Shown here one piece after another: positions 17,664 to 27,300 of a stretch of DNA of 64,000 nt. Every line of letters starts with the position of its first letter. Positions within the stretch are counted from its first letter, which is position 1. The position numbers and the translations under genes are program-made. Below the pieces are notes generated by a model. It ran no database searches, was not told the origin of the DNA, and saw nothing but the letters and a program-made list of their open reading frames with translations. The DNA lies in NCBI RefSeq assembly GCF_000319305.2, contig NZ_AMWJ02000002.1, positions 806,001 through 870,000 of the forward strand. The letters run 5' to 3'. Origin of the DNA: Pseudomonas bharatica CSV86 (GTDB lineage: Bacteria > Pseudomonadota > Gammaproteobacteria > Pseudomonadales > Pseudomonadaceae).

Positions 17664-18287
17664 ATGCAAGAGACGATTCAAGCGGCAAGCCAGCAACTGA
17701 ACAGCACCGCCTACGCAGCCCTCAACGCTGCCCAGCTGTTCTCCCGGGAAGACCTGGCCTACATGGAAGAAGCCTGCCAGGTGATCCCCAAGACCATCAT
17801 CGAGATCGGTGACGTGGGCGAGCAGAACTTCCTCTCGGTCGGCCGTTTCATGGAAGACCAGAAAGGCCAGTTGCCGGTGTACCGCAACGATCCGTGGGGC
17901 AAGCGCGTGGTGGAGATCCTCTCCTCCGGCAAAAGCCGCGAGTTCTTCAACGGCATCATGGGCGAAGAGTGCTTCATCCGCCGTTGCCAGGCCAACCAGC
18001 TGGAAGCCGGCAACTTCATCGGCAAGCACATCGACACCTACAGCAACCTGGAGTACCGCTACTCGGTGGTGATCCAGTTCGGCAAGGACTACGGCGGTGG
18101 CGAGTTCTTCGTTGACTACGAAGGCAAGGAGCACCAGCTCAAGACCGGCTATGCCGATGTGCTGATCAACCGCTGCGAGATTCCCCACGGCGTGCGCAAG
18201 GTGGAAAGCGGGACGCGCACCTCCCTGGTGTTCTTCCTCAGCACCAGCCCGCTGGACAAACCGAACCTGAACAACAAACAGATCTGA
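17664..18287 (+). CDS. 2-oxoglutarate/Fe(II)-dependent oxygenase
   Basis: A 207-residue protein with the double-stranded beta-helix ligands of a 2OG-Fe(II) dioxygenase: His122 and Asp124 in GKHIDTYSN, distal His175 in CEIPHGVRK, and Arg185 for 2-oxoglutarate. The pattern resembles prolyl-4-hydroxylase-like small oxygenases. It probably hydroxylates, desaturates or cyclises the cluster intermediate. The ATG at 17664 follows AAGGAGCCTGATC and lies two bases after the desaturase stop. Confidence 0.88.
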   Translation: MQETIQAASQQLNSTAYAALNAAQLFSREDLAYMEEACQVIPKTIIEIGDVGEQNFLSVGRFMEDQKGQLPVYRNDPWGKRVVEILSSGKSREFFNGIMGEECFIRRCQANQLEAGNFIGKHIDTYSNLEYRYSVVIQFGKDYGGGEFFVDYEGKEHQLKTGYADVLINRCEIPHGVRKVESGTRTSLVFFLSTSPLDKPNLNNKQI

Positions 18288-18352
18288 CCGGCGTGCGCAT
18301 CCGCCCATGACGGGCGGATGCCTTACCGGTAAAGCCACAAGGAACCGCTGCA

Positions 18353-19252
18353 ATGACGCAAAGTACAGTCGCCAGTTTTCAAGACACCAAGAACCAGGAC
18401 CTGCAGGCCTACTTCCTCGGCCTGATTTCCGTCGCCGCCTTCGCCATGACCCTGCCGGCGGCGAAGATGCTCGCCGGCGACCTGAGCGCCCTGCAGGTCG
18501 GCTTTTTCCGCTCGGTACTGGCTGCGCTCGCGGCGATTCCGTTCCTGATCATCGGCCGGGCGAAACTGCCCAACGGCTCGCAGATCAAGCGCATGCTGCT
18601 GACCTCCACCGGCATCGTCTACGGTTTCCCGATCCTCACCGCACTGGGCATGCAGTACGTGCCGGTGAGCCACGGCGGCGTGGTGCTGGCAGCCTTGCCG
18701 CTGTCCACCGCGATCTTCGGCACCCTGATCACCGGCACCCGGCCATCGAAAATGTTCTGGCTGGTGTCGAGCCTGGGCTTCCTCACCGTGTTCGCCTACA
18801 CCGTGATCAAGTCCGATGTGAAGGACATCTACATCGGCGACCTAGCCCTGCTCGGCGCCGTGGTCCTGGCCGGCTTCGGCTACGCCCAGGGCGGTGCGCT
18901 GTCCAAGGAACTGCCAGGCTGGCAGGTCATGTGCTGGACCCTGGTGGTCAGCCTGCCGGTGCTGCTGCCGGTCAGCCTGTACCTGTATGACGGCGAGACC
19001 ATCGCCAACCTGCCCGGCCAAGGCATCGCCGCATTGCTGTTCCTGGCCCTGATCAATTCGCTGCTGGGCTTCTTCTCGTGGAACCGCGCCATGGCCCTGG
19101 GCGGCATCCAGCGCATCAGCCAACTGCAGCTGCTGCAACCCTTCTTCACCTTCGCCTTCTCCATCTGGCTGATGGGCGAAGCCTGGAACTGGCTGACCCC
19201 GGCGGTGTGCGCCATCGTCATCGTCCTGGTCTGGCTGTCCAAGCGACTCTGA
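18353..19252 (+). CDS. EamA/DMT transporter of the biosynthetic cluster
   Basis: A 299-residue inner-membrane transporter with ten hydrophobic segments. EamA repeats are visible as LPAAKMLAGDLSALQVGFFR in the first half and FLALINSLLGFFSWNRAM in the second. Members often export amino acids or similar metabolites, so it is the likely product exporter or self-protection protein. It begins 65 bases after the oxygenase gene. A good AAGGAACCGCTGCA precedes the ATG. Confidence 0.87.
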   Translation: MTQSTVASFQDTKNQDLQAYFLGLISVAAFAMTLPAAKMLAGDLSALQVGFFRSVLAALAAIPFLIIGRAKLPNGSQIKRMLLTSTGIVYGFPILTALGMQYVPVSHGGVVLAALPLSTAIFGTLITGTRPSKMFWLVSSLGFLTVFAYTVIKSDVKDIYIGDLALLGAVVLAGFGYAQGGALSKELPGWQVMCWTLVVSLPVLLPVSLYLYDGETIANLPGQGIAALLFLALINSLLGFFSWNRAMALGGIQRISQLQLLQPFFTFAFSIWLMGEAWNWLTPAVCAIVIVLVWLSKRL

Positions 19253-19316
19253 ACATTTGCGCGTGTCGGGCGACCGGCACGCGCCTTTTTATCCCGCAAC
19301 AGACGGAAACATCGAG

Positions 19317-20078
19317 ATGAGTGCTCCGAGTTTTTTCCGCCCCGGCAGCGAGCCGCCGGACACCCCCACGCACTGCATTGCCCGCTACGTCGATGGCGTA
19401 CTGGGCCTGTTGGCACTCAAGGCCGACGAACAAGTGCTGGATATCGGCTGCGGCGACGGCTGCCTGAGTGCGCAACTGGCCAGCCAGGGCGCCGGGGTGG
19501 TGGGTTTCGACATCAGTCCGGAGCGGGTGGTGGCAGCTCGCGCCCGCGGTCTCGATGTGAAGCGTGGCAATGCCGAGGAGCTGTATTTCCATCAGGAGTT
19601 CGATGTGGTGTTCAGCCATGACGCCCTGCACGAGATGCACCAGGCCAATGAAGTGGCCATCGGCGCCTTCATGGCGCTCAAGCCGGGCGGACGCTTCGTC
19701 GGCGAGTTCCCGGGCAGCGGCCATGCCGCGCTGATCCGTCGCGCCCTGCACGGCGCACTGGAACGCCGCTCGATCGACGGCAGCGAACTGGAGCGCTGGT
19801 ACCTGCCCGGCGCCCATGAGTACCAGCAGGTGCTGGAGCAGGCCGGATTCCATGTCAGCCATATCAGCTGGTTCGAGCAACCGCTGGTGCTGGATGTGCC
19901 GATCGCGCAGTGGATCAATGAATGCTGTGGTCACTTCCTGCAGGTGGTACCAGCGCCGATGCGCACGGCTTTCCTTGACGAGGTAACGGAAGACCTGGTC
20001 CGCGACCTGCAGGACAGCAGCGGACGCTGGACCGTGGATGCGACGCGCCTGCGGTTCAAGGCACACAGGAAGGCCTGA
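19317..20078 (+). CDS. Class I SAM-dependent methyltransferase
   Basis: A 253-residue Rossmann-fold methyltransferase. Motif I is QVLDIGCGDG (39-48), followed by GVVGFDISPERV for the adenosyl ribose site and FDVVFSHDALHEM for motif II/III. The ATG at 19317 is chosen over an upstream in-frame start at 19257 that would overlap the inter-genic gap. It likely O- or N-methylates the pathway product. It is followed after three bases by a small gene. Confidence 0.87.
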   Translation: MSAPSFFRPGSEPPDTPTHCIARYVDGVLGLLALKADEQVLDIGCGDGCLSAQLASQGAGVVGFDISPERVVAARARGLDVKRGNAEELYFHQEFDVVFSHDALHEMHQANEVAIGAFMALKPGGRFVGEFPGSGHAALIRRALHGALERRSIDGSELERWYLPGAHEYQQVLEQAGFHVSHISWFEQPLVLDVPIAQWINECCGHFLQVVPAPMRTAFLDEVTEDLVRDLQDSSGRWTVDATRLRFKAHRKA

Positions 20079-20081
20079 GCC

Positions 20082-20411
20082 ATGGCCAACACTTCAATCA
20101 GTCGAAGCGGGATCAACGTTATGCCCATGCAAACCAATGGATTGGCGCTCAAGTCATTTTATGCCGACAGCCGGATCTGGTCGGGCAAGGATGGCAAGCC
20201 GCTGTACTGGATCGACGATCTGAGCCTGACCGTGAACGGCATGGAGATCCTCGAGGATTCCTTTATCCCGACCCTGGGCGACAACGACGTGGTGCAGATC
20301 CTCAACGGGGTGATCTATTCCTATGAGGACCTGGGACAGGTGAGTACCTTCGCCGATTACTTCAAGCGCTGGCAGTTTCGCTGCATAGATGGTCAGCGAC
20401 AAATTGTCTGA
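20082..20411 (+). CDS. Small protein of unknown function at the cluster end
   Basis: A 109-residue acidic protein with no recognised domain, signal peptide or membrane helix. Aromatic and acidic residues are frequent (YWIDDLSLTV, YSYEDLG). The three-base gap after the methyltransferase suggests translational coupling. Its last 50 bases overlap the 3' end of the convergent MocR gene, which is unusual and could cause antisense interference between the operon and its regulator. An internal ATG at 20121 is an alternative start. Confidence 0.7.
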   Translation: MANTSISRSGINVMPMQTNGLALKSFYADSRIWSGKDGKPLYWIDDLSLTVNGMEILEDSFIPTLGDNDVVQILNGVIYSYEDLGQVSTFADYFKRWQFRCIDGQRQIV

Positions 20412-21774
20412 AACGAATGTCGTTGCAATGACTGACATTCAAGCGGATGTACTGGTCGTACCCGCGGGTGTTGCTGAACAGTGAACCCGGGGCCAAGAAG
20501 ATCCGCGCATCGTGCGCCTCTTCGATCAGGCGGCGAAGATCCACGTGCGCAGGGAAGCGCGCCCAGATAAACAAGCCCTCCACCACGCCCTCGTCGATTT
20601 CCACCCCCACTTTGGTCAGCCAGTCGCGCGCGCGGATGCGTTCGTGCATCACCCGCTGGCGCAAGGCATCCAGATGATGCTGGTAGCGCCCGGACTCCAG
20701 GGTATAGGCCACGATGGTCTCGTCCAGCGACGAGCCGCACAGCACGTTGTACATCTTCTGCTCCACCAGGCGCTCGACGAAGACCGGCGGGGCCACAACG
20801 TAGCCCAGGCGCAGCGCCGGGCTGAGCACCTTGCTGAAACCGCTCAGGTAGAAGGTCCGGTTCCATTCGTCGAGGCTGCTCAGGCGCAGCGTCTGCTTGG
20901 TGCACAGGGCGCCGAAGATATCGTCCTCGACGATATGGAAATCGTATTTCTGCGCCAGCGACAGGATGCGGAAGCCCTTGGCCGGCGAGGTGTTGCCGCC
21001 GGTCGGGTTATGGATCAGGGTCTGTGTCAGGAACAGCTTGGGCCGGTATCTGGCGACCATTTCCTCCATCACTTCCAGGTCCGGGCCATCGTGGGTGCGT
21101 GGCACGGTGATGATGTTGAAGTCGCGGTCCTTGATCAGCTTGAGCTGCAGCAGCAGGTAGCTGGGGTCCTCGACCAGCAGGTAATCCCCGGGCTCGAGCA
21201 TCATGTTGCGGATCAGCGAGAACGCGTGGGTAGCGCCGATGGTCACCACGATCTGGGTGCTGGAGGCATTGATCTGCAGCTCGCGCAGCTTCTTGGCGAT
21301 CACCGAGCGCAGCTCCTGACTGCCGGCGGCCGGGGCCGGGACGCTGCAGGACAGGGTATTGCGGATCAGCCGTCCTGTGACCGACGCCGGCACCGCATCG
21401 GCCAGCCACGAGGGCGGCAGGTAACCGGAGCTGACCGGGAAATCGTATTGCGAAGGGTCCAGCGCACGGTACAGGAACCCGGCATGCAGGCTGGAGGGCG
21501 GGATCATCCGCTCGGCGTCCTTGCCGGTGTCGGCGGGGCCGGAAGCGAGGATGTAGTAGCCGGCACCCGGGCGCGACTCGATGATCTGCCGGGCCACCAG
21601 GTCTTCATAGGCGCTGCTGACCGTGAAGATACTCACGCCCAGCTGTTTGGACAGAGCCCGGACCGATGGCAGGCGGCTGCCGCGGACCCACTGGAAGGCC
21701 TCGATGCGGCTGATGATTGCGTTGCGAATCTGGTCCACCAACAGCACTTTGCTGTTGCGATCTATCTCGAACAT
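20362..21774 (-). CDS. MocR-type (GntR/aminotransferase) transcriptional regulator
   Basis: A 470-residue fusion of a GntR winged helix (about residues 1-75, GSRLPSVRALSKQLGVSIFT) to a fold-type I aminotransferase-like domain. The PLP lysine is Lys315 in YLSGFSKVLS, with HNPTGG (255-260) and IVEDDIFG (281-288) as cofactor contacts. MocR proteins use PLP plus an amino compound as effector. Convergent with and overlapping the small cluster gene, it is the obvious candidate regulator, which in turn hints that the product or precursor is amino-acid-like. Confidence 0.9.
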   Translation of the reverse strand: MFEIDRNSKVLLVDQIRNAIISRIEAFQWVRGSRLPSVRALSKQLGVSIFTVSSAYEDLVARQIIESRPGAGYYILASGPADTGKDAERMIPPSSLHAGFLYRALDPSQYDFPVSSGYLPPSWLADAVPASVTGRLIRNTLSCSVPAPAAGSQELRSVIAKKLRELQINASSTQIVVTIGATHAFSLIRNMMLEPGDYLLVEDPSYLLLQLKLIKDRDFNIITVPRTHDGPDLEVMEEMVARYRPKLFLTQTLIHNPTGGNTSPAKGFRILSLAQKYDFHIVEDDIFGALCTKQTLRLSSLDEWNRTFYLSGFSKVLSPALRLGYVVAPPVFVERLVEQKMYNVLCGSSLDETIVAYTLESGRYQHHLDALRQRVMHERIRARDWLTKVGVEIDEGVVEGLFIWARFPAHVDLRRLIEEAHDARIFLAPGSLFSNTRGYDQYIRLNVSHCNDIRFRQFVADHLCSETASA

Positions 21775-21891
21775 TTTGCTTAACCCTGCTGAAACCGATA
21801 CCGCTTCGAAAGCTTATGGCTTTTTGCCGGCAGATTACACCAGTCCTCCTGGATTCCGGATCAATGACGCTTCATGCGTTGTCCACACGGC

Positions 21892-21970
21892 CCTCATCGC
21901 TGGCAAGCCAGCTCCCACAGGGATTGCATGCACCACAAACCCTGTGGGAGCTGGCTTGCCAGCGATGAGG
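21892..21970. repeat. REP doublet (REPIN)
   Basis: An inverted pair CCTCATCGCTGGCAAGCCAG and complement around a 20-25 base spacer, between the MocR regulator and the ketoacyl synthase gene. Confidence 0.9.
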
Positions 21971-22001
21971 CCGCCAGCAACAACATAGATGCCTGGGGAG
22001 A

Positions 22002-23123
22002 TCAGCGCTTGCGCAGGATCACGCTGCCGATGGAATAACCGGCACCGAACGAACTGAGCACGCCCAGCGCGCCCCTGGGCAGGTCATCCTGGTGGCTGTG
22101 CAGGGAAATCACCGAACCCGCCGAGCTGGTGTTGGCATAACGGTCGAGAATCACCGGGGCTTCTTCCTCCAGCGCGTCACGGCCCAGCAGCTTCTTGACG
22201 ATCAGCTGGTTCATGCTCAGGTTGGCCTGGTGCAGCCAGAACCGCTTCACGTCGCTGACGTTGAGGTTGTTTTCCGCCAGGTGCGTGCCGATCAGTTCGG
22301 CCACCATGGGGCAGACCTCACGGAACACCTTGCGGCCTTCCTGGACGAACAGCTTGTCCGGCGCGCCGATGCCCTCTTCCGCTGCACGGTTGAGGAAGCC
22401 GAAGTTGTTGCGGATATTGTTGGAGAACTGGGTCAGCAGCTTGGTGCTGACGATCTCGAACTGATGCGCCGAGGTGGCCAGGTCGGCGCGCTCGACCAGC
22501 ACGGCGGTGGCGGCGTCACCGAAGATGAAGTGGCTGTCGCGGTCGCGGAAGTTGAGGTGGCCGGTACAGATTTCCGGGCTGACCACCAGCACCGAGCGGG
22601 CCTGGCCCAGTTGCACGCTGTTGCAGGCGACCTGGATGCCGAAGGTCGCCGAGGAACAGGCGACGTTCATGTCGAAGCCGAAGCCGTTGATGCCCAAGGC
22701 CTGTTGCACCTCGATGGCGATGGCCGGGTACGGACGCTGCAGGTTGGAGCAGGCGACGATGACCGCATCGACGTCGGCGGCAGTGCGCCCGGCGCGTTGC
22801 AGCGCCTGCTCGGCGGCGGCCACGGCCATCTGGCAGAGGATCGACGGCTCGTCGTTGCTGCGCTCGGGCAGGCGCGGCTTCATGCGCTGCGGGTCGAGGA
22901 TGCCGTCCTTGTCCATGACGAAACGGCTCTTGATCCCCGAGGCCTTTTCGATGAAGGCCGCGCTGGACTCGGCCAGGGCCTGGACCTCACCGCGCGCGAT
23001 AGCCTCGGCGTTGTCGGCGTTGAATCGGGCGACGAAGGTGTTGAAGGATTCCACCAGCTCTTCGTTGGAAATGCTGTTGGCCGGGGTGTACAGGCCAGTG
23101 CCGCTGATGACGACGTTATGCAC
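22002..23123 (-). CDS. Beta-ketoacyl-ACP synthase III family protein (PA3286-like)
   Basis: A 373-residue thiolase-fold enzyme of the FabH family. In P. aeruginosa the PA3286-type enzyme condenses octanoyl-CoA with malonyl-ACP, shunting beta-oxidation products into synthesis. The catalytic Cys lies in NVACSSATFGIQ, the His in WLHQANLSMNQ, and the Asn in RYANTSSAGSV. The start is GTG at 23123, preceded by AGAGGAT; longer in-frame extensions lack a ribosome-binding site, and 373 residues is my recollection of the PA3286 length. It lies beside hrpA and is unlikely to belong to the neighbouring biosynthetic cluster. Confidence 0.85.
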   Translation of the reverse strand: MHNVVISGTGLYTPANSISNEELVESFNTFVARFNADNAEAIARGEVQALAESSAAFIEKASGIKSRFVMDKDGILDPQRMKPRLPERSNDEPSILCQMAVAAAEQALQRAGRTAADVDAVIVACSNLQRPYPAIAIEVQQALGINGFGFDMNVACSSATFGIQVACNSVQLGQARSVLVVSPEICTGHLNFRDRDSHFIFGDAATAVLVERADLATSAHQFEIVSTKLLTQFSNNIRNNFGFLNRAAEEGIGAPDKLFVQEGRKVFREVCPMVAELIGTHLAENNLNVSDVKRFWLHQANLSMNQLIVKKLLGRDALEEEAPVILDRYANTSSAGSVISLHSHQDDLPRGALGVLSSFGAGYSIGSVILRKR

Positions 23124-23289
23124 GATCGATCCTCTGTTGGGTTCTTCGAGTTGGCACCAAGGTACCAGCTTGCAAATGCAACGACCCCTTGGGGCAGAGC
23201 CATTGCCGGCTGTTCGGGTGTCGGTTGCCGCGACCGGAACGGGCGTCCGGTCGCGGTAAATGCTGCCAAGTGTGCCACAACTGCGCCGG

Positions 23290-26200
23290 TCAGGCTTCCA
23301 CCTGGCTCCATTGCTTGCCCAGGCGCTTGTCGGAAATCGGCACCTTGGTCCCCAGTTGCTGGGCGAACAGCGAGACCCGGTATTCCTCCAGCCACCAGCG
23401 GTACACCTGCAACTGCTCGTCGCGCTTGCCTTCCTGGGCATGCTTGTCGGCGCGGGCCTTGTATTGCGCCCAGAGGTTACCCAGCTCGCCACTCCAGACC
23501 CGGTCCTTCTGCACCTGCGCGCCAAGTTTTTCCAGGCGCAGTTCGATCGCCTTCAGGTAGCGCGGCAGTTCCTTGAGCCACAGGCCCGGCGTCTCGCGGA
23601 CGAAGCCCGGATAGACCAGGTTGCCAAGCTGCTGCTTGATATCGTTGAGCGCTACCGCCTGGGCCAGGTCGATCTTGCCCTTGAAACGTTTCTGCAGGCC
23701 GTGCCACAGCTTGAGAATTTCCAGCACCAGCCGGGCCAGGCGCTCGGCATGCCCGGTCCAGTCGCCGCGCTTGCGTTCGGCCAGCGAGGCCAGCGCCGCA
23801 CCGTCACGTGGCAAGGTGCTTTCGCCCTCCAGCACGCAACTGTCGAGGCTGGCCAGGAGGATGTCCTCGACCAGCGATTCGACGCGCCCCAGCTCGCGAT
23901 AGAGAAGGCCCAGCTCGGTCAGGCCCGGCAGCTTGCCGCGCAGGAACTTCGCCGGTTCGGCCAGTTGTTGCAGCAGCAGGCGCTGCAAGGCGCGGCGATG
24001 CTGGAAGGTGGCCTCGGCCTGGGTCGAGAAGCGCCCTTCCTTGACCGTACCGCCCTCTTCCACCAGCGCCGGGTAGACCGTCATCGACAGCCCGGCGATC
24101 TTCTGCTGGGCGGTCTGCTCGACCTTGCCGAAGCCCTTGGCCTCCACTGGTTTCTGGGTTTTTTCCGACTGCGGCACGGCCAATGCGGCCTGGCTGGCCG
24201 CGGCAAAGCGGGCGGTCAGTTCGGCCAGGTCGCGGCCTTCGCCGAGGAACTTGCCCTGCCCGTCGACCACCTCGATGTTCATCTTCAGGTGGTTTTCCAC
24301 CTGCTCTGCCGCCTCGGCCCAGGCTTCGTCGCTGACCCGCGCGCCGGTCATGCGCAGCAGCTCGCGACCGAGGGCCTGGGGCAGCGAGCCCTCGGCGAAG
24401 GTCATGCGCGCCAGCGCCGCCTTGACGAAGTCCGGCACCGGCACGAAGTTCTTGCGCAGGGCCTTGGGCAGGTTGCGCACCAGGGCAATGCACTTGGCTT
24501 CCAGCAAGCCCGGTACCAGCCATTCTAGGCGCTCGCCCGGCAGGCTTGGCAGCAAGGGCGCCGGCACCCTGACGGTCACGCCATCACGGGCATGGTTGGG
24601 CTCGAAGTGATAGCTCAGCGACAGCTTCAGGTCACCCAGGCGCAAGGTGTCGGGGTACTGCGCGGCGGTGACTTCGCTGGCCTCGCGGGCCAGCACGTCC
24701 TCGGCGCGCATGATCAGCAGCTGCGGGTCTTTCTGGCTGTTGACCCGGTACCAGCTGTCGAAGGTGGCGGTCTGGTGGATCTCCGCCGGCAGGCGCGCCT
24801 CGTAGAAGCCGTAGAGGGTTTCTTCGTCGGCGAGGATGTCGCGGCGCCGGGCCTTGGCTTCCAGTTCGTCGAGTTCCTCCAGCAGCTTTCTGTTGGCCGC
24901 CAGGCACTTGGCGCGGGAGTTGATTTCGCCGCCCACCAGGCCCTCGCGGATAAACAGCTCGCGGGAGGCATGCGGATCGATCGGCCCGTAATGCACCGGA
25001 CGCCGGCCGACCACGATCAGGCCGTACAGGGTGACCTGCTCGAAGGCCACCACCTGGCCGCGCTTCTTCTCCCAGTGCGGCTCGAAGTGGTTTTTCTTCA
25101 GCAGATGGCCGGCCAGCGGCTCGATCCAGTCGGAATCGATCTTCGCCACCATGCGCGCGTAGAGCTTGGTGGTTTCTACCAGTTCGGCGGCCATGATCCA
25201 TTGCGGGCGTTTCTTGCCGATGCCCGAAGACGGATGCACCCAGAAGCGCCGCTGGCGGGCGCCGAGGTAATCGCCTTCCTCGGTCTTCTGGCCAATCTGG
25301 CTGAGCAGGCCGGAGAGGATCGCCTTGTGCAGCCGCGGGAAGTCCGCCGGTTCCTTGTTGATGCCCAGTTGCAGGTCACGGCAGATCAGCCCGAGCTGGC
25401 GATGGGCATCGCGCCACTCGCGCAGGCGCAGGTAGTTGAGGAAATTCTTGCGGCACCAATTGCGCAGCGGGCTGGAGGTCAGTTCCTGGCGCTGCTCCTC
25501 GAAGCCGCGCCACAGGTTGACCAGCGCGGCGAAGTCGGAATCGGCGTCCTTCCACTGCGCGTGGGCCTGGTCGGCAGCCTGCTGGCGCTCCGGCGGACGC
25601 TCGCGCGGGTCCTGCACCGACAGGGCGCTGGCGACGATCAGCACTTCCTGCAGGCTGCCCTGTTTCGCGCCTTCGAGCAGCATGCGGCCCAGCCGCGGGT
25701 CTACCGGCAGGCGCGCCAGTTGGCGGCCCAGCGGGGTCAGCTGGTTCTCACGGTTGACCGCGGAGAGTTCCTGCAACAGGTTGAAGCCATCGCTGATGGC
25801 CTTGCCATCCGGCGGCTCGATGAAGGGGAAGGCGTCGATCTCGCCGAGGCGCAGATGGAGCATCTGCAGGATCACCGCGGCCAGGTTGGTGCGCAGGATT
25901 TCCGGGTCGGTGAAGGCCGGCCGCGCGTTGAAATCCTCTTCGCTGTACAGGCGCACGCAGATGCCGGGTTCGACCCGGCCGCAACGGCCCTTGCGCTGGT
26001 TGGCGCTGGCCTGGGACACCGCCTCGACCGGCAGGCGCTGGACCTTGGCGCGATAGCTGTAGCGGCTGATGCGCGCGGTACCGCTGTCGATCACGTAGCG
26101 GATCCCGGGCACGGTCAGCGAGGTTTCCGCGACGTTGGTCGCCAGTACCACCCTGCGCCCCGGATGGGACTGGAAGATGCGCTGCTGCTCGGCCGGCGAC

Positions 26201-27201
26201 AGGCGCGCGTACAGCGGCAGGATCTCGGTATGGCGCAACTGCGCCTTGCGCAGCACCTCGGCGGCATCGCGGATCTCGCGTTCGCCGGGGAGGAACACCA
26301 GCACATCGCCCGGGCCCTTGCCGACGCTGCGCTCGTGGGCGGCGATCTCGTCGAGGGTGGCAAGGATCGCCTGGTCCACGGTGAGGTCGTCCTCGACCCG
26401 GTTGCCCTCCTCGTCCTGCTCGCTGGTCAGCGGGCGGTACCAGGTTTCCACCGGGAAGGTGCGGCCGGACACCTCGATGATCGGCGCATCGTCGAAGTGC
26501 TTGGAAAAGCGCTCCAGGTCGATGGTCGCCGAGGTGATGATCACCTTCAGGTCCGGGCGGCGGGGCAGCAGGGTCTTCAGATAGCCGAGGAGGAAATCGA
26601 TGTTGAGGCTGCGCTCGTGGGCCTCGTCGACGATGATCGTGTCGTAGCGTTCGAGGAAACGGTCGTGCTGGGTTTCGGCCAGGAGGATACCGTCGGTCAT
26701 CAGCTTGACCAGGGTATTGGCGTCGCTCTGGTCCTCGAAGCGCACCTGGTAGCCGACCAGCGCGCCCAGCGGCGTCCCCAGTTCTTCGGCAACCCGGCTG
26801 GCGACGCTGCGCGCAGCGATCCGCCGTGGCTGGGTATGGGCGATCAGGCCGAACTGGCCGCACCCCAGCTCCAGGCAGATCTTCGGCAACTGGGTGGTTT
26901 TCCCCGAGCCGGTCTCGCCGGCAATGATCACCACCTGGTTTTCCGCTACCAGCTTCTTGATCTCGTCGCGCTTGGCGGCGATGGGCAGGCTGTCGTCGTA
27001 GCGCACCGTGGGCACGCTGGCCTTGCGCGCCACGGCCTGGTCGCAGGACGCCTGGACCCGCTGCGCCCACTGGGCCAGCTTCGCATCGTCGGGACGCTTG
27101 CGCAGTTCGTGGAGTTGCCGGCGCAGGCGATGGCGCTCGGCGATCATGGCGTGATCGAGGTTTTTCAGCAGTTGCCCAATGGCGGCGTTCTGGTCAGTCA
27201 T
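23290..27201 (-). CDS. hrpA: ATP-dependent RNA helicase HrpA
   Basis: A 1,303-residue DEAH-box RNA helicase. Walker A is AGETGSGKTTQLP, motif II is IVDEAHERSLN, motif III SATID and motif VI QRKGRCGR. The helicase-associated and OB domains follow, then a long C-terminal DUF3418 region as in E. coli HrpA, which rescues collided or stalled ribosomes. The ATG at 27201 (MTDQNAAIGQLL) is preferred; the longer open frame upstream is REPIN sequence. Length is normal for the family. Confidence 0.94.
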   Translation of the reverse strand: MTDQNAAIGQLLKNLDHAMIAERHRLRRQLHELRKRPDDAKLAQWAQRVQASCDQAVARKASVPTVRYDDSLPIAAKRDEIKKLVAENQVVIIAGETGSGKTTQLPKICLELGCGQFGLIAHTQPRRIAARSVASRVAEELGTPLGALVGYQVRFEDQSDANTLVKLMTDGILLAETQHDRFLERYDTIIVDEAHERSLNIDFLLGYLKTLLPRRPDLKVIITSATIDLERFSKHFDDAPIIEVSGRTFPVETWYRPLTSEQDEEGNRVEDDLTVDQAILATLDEIAAHERSVGKGPGDVLVFLPGEREIRDAAEVLRKAQLRHTEILPLYARLSPAEQQRIFQSHPGRRVVLATNVAETSLTVPGIRYVIDSGTARISRYSYRAKVQRLPVEAVSQASANQRKGRCGRVEPGICVRLYSEEDFNARPAFTDPEILRTNLAAVILQMLHLRLGEIDAFPFIEPPDGKAISDGFNLLQELSAVNRENQLTPLGRQLARLPVDPRLGRMLLEGAKQGSLQEVLIVASALSVQDPRERPPERQQAADQAHAQWKDADSDFAALVNLWRGFEEQRQELTSSPLRNWCRKNFLNYLRLREWRDAHRQLGLICRDLQLGINKEPADFPRLHKAILSGLLSQIGQKTEEGDYLGARQRRFWVHPSSGIGKKRPQWIMAAELVETTKLYARMVAKIDSDWIEPLAGHLLKKNHFEPHWEKKRGQVVAFEQVTLYGLIVVGRRPVHYGPIDPHASRELFIREGLVGGEINSRAKCLAANRKLLEELDELEAKARRRDILADEETLYGFYEARLPAEIHQTATFDSWYRVNSQKDPQLLIMRAEDVLAREASEVTAAQYPDTLRLGDLKLSLSYHFEPNHARDGVTVRVPAPLLPSLPGERLEWLVPGLLEAKCIALVRNLPKALRKNFVPVPDFVKAALARMTFAEGSLPQALGRELLRMTGARVSDEAWAEAAEQVENHLKMNIEVVDGQGKFLGEGRDLAELTARFAAASQAALAVPQSEKTQKPVEAKGFGKVEQTAQQKIAGLSMTVYPALVEEGGTVKEGRFSTQAEATFQHRRALQRLLLQQLAEPAKFLRGKLPGLTELGLLYRELGRVESLVEDILLASLDSCVLEGESTLPRDGAALASLAERKRGDWTGHAERLARLVLEILKLWHGLQKRFKGKIDLAQAVALNDIKQQLGNLVYPGFVRETPGLWLKELPRYLKAIELRLEKLGAQVQKDRVWSGELGNLWAQYKARADKHAQEGKRDEQLQVYRWWLEEYRVSLFAQQLGTKVPISDKRLGKQWSQVEA

Positions 27202-27300
27202 GAGGCCTTTGGCGGCGCAGGCGTGTCCTGCGGGAGATGATCGGCTTGGAATAGCGGGGGATTGTCGCAGATTTGCCGATTGTAGGCATCGCCGATAACC

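Noticed and set aside
22002..23123. The KASIII gene as part of the neighbouring biosynthetic cluster
   Set aside because: It belongs to the conserved PA3286 group next to hrpA in pseudomonads, and it is separated by a REPIN and the MocR gene on the opposite side.
24592..27240. An 882-codon plus-strand open frame opposite hrpA
   Set aside because: It is the antisense shadow of a long GC-rich gene; composition (His/Gln/Gly/Ala/Leu-rich), absence of domains and a well-supported hrpA on the other strand explain it.
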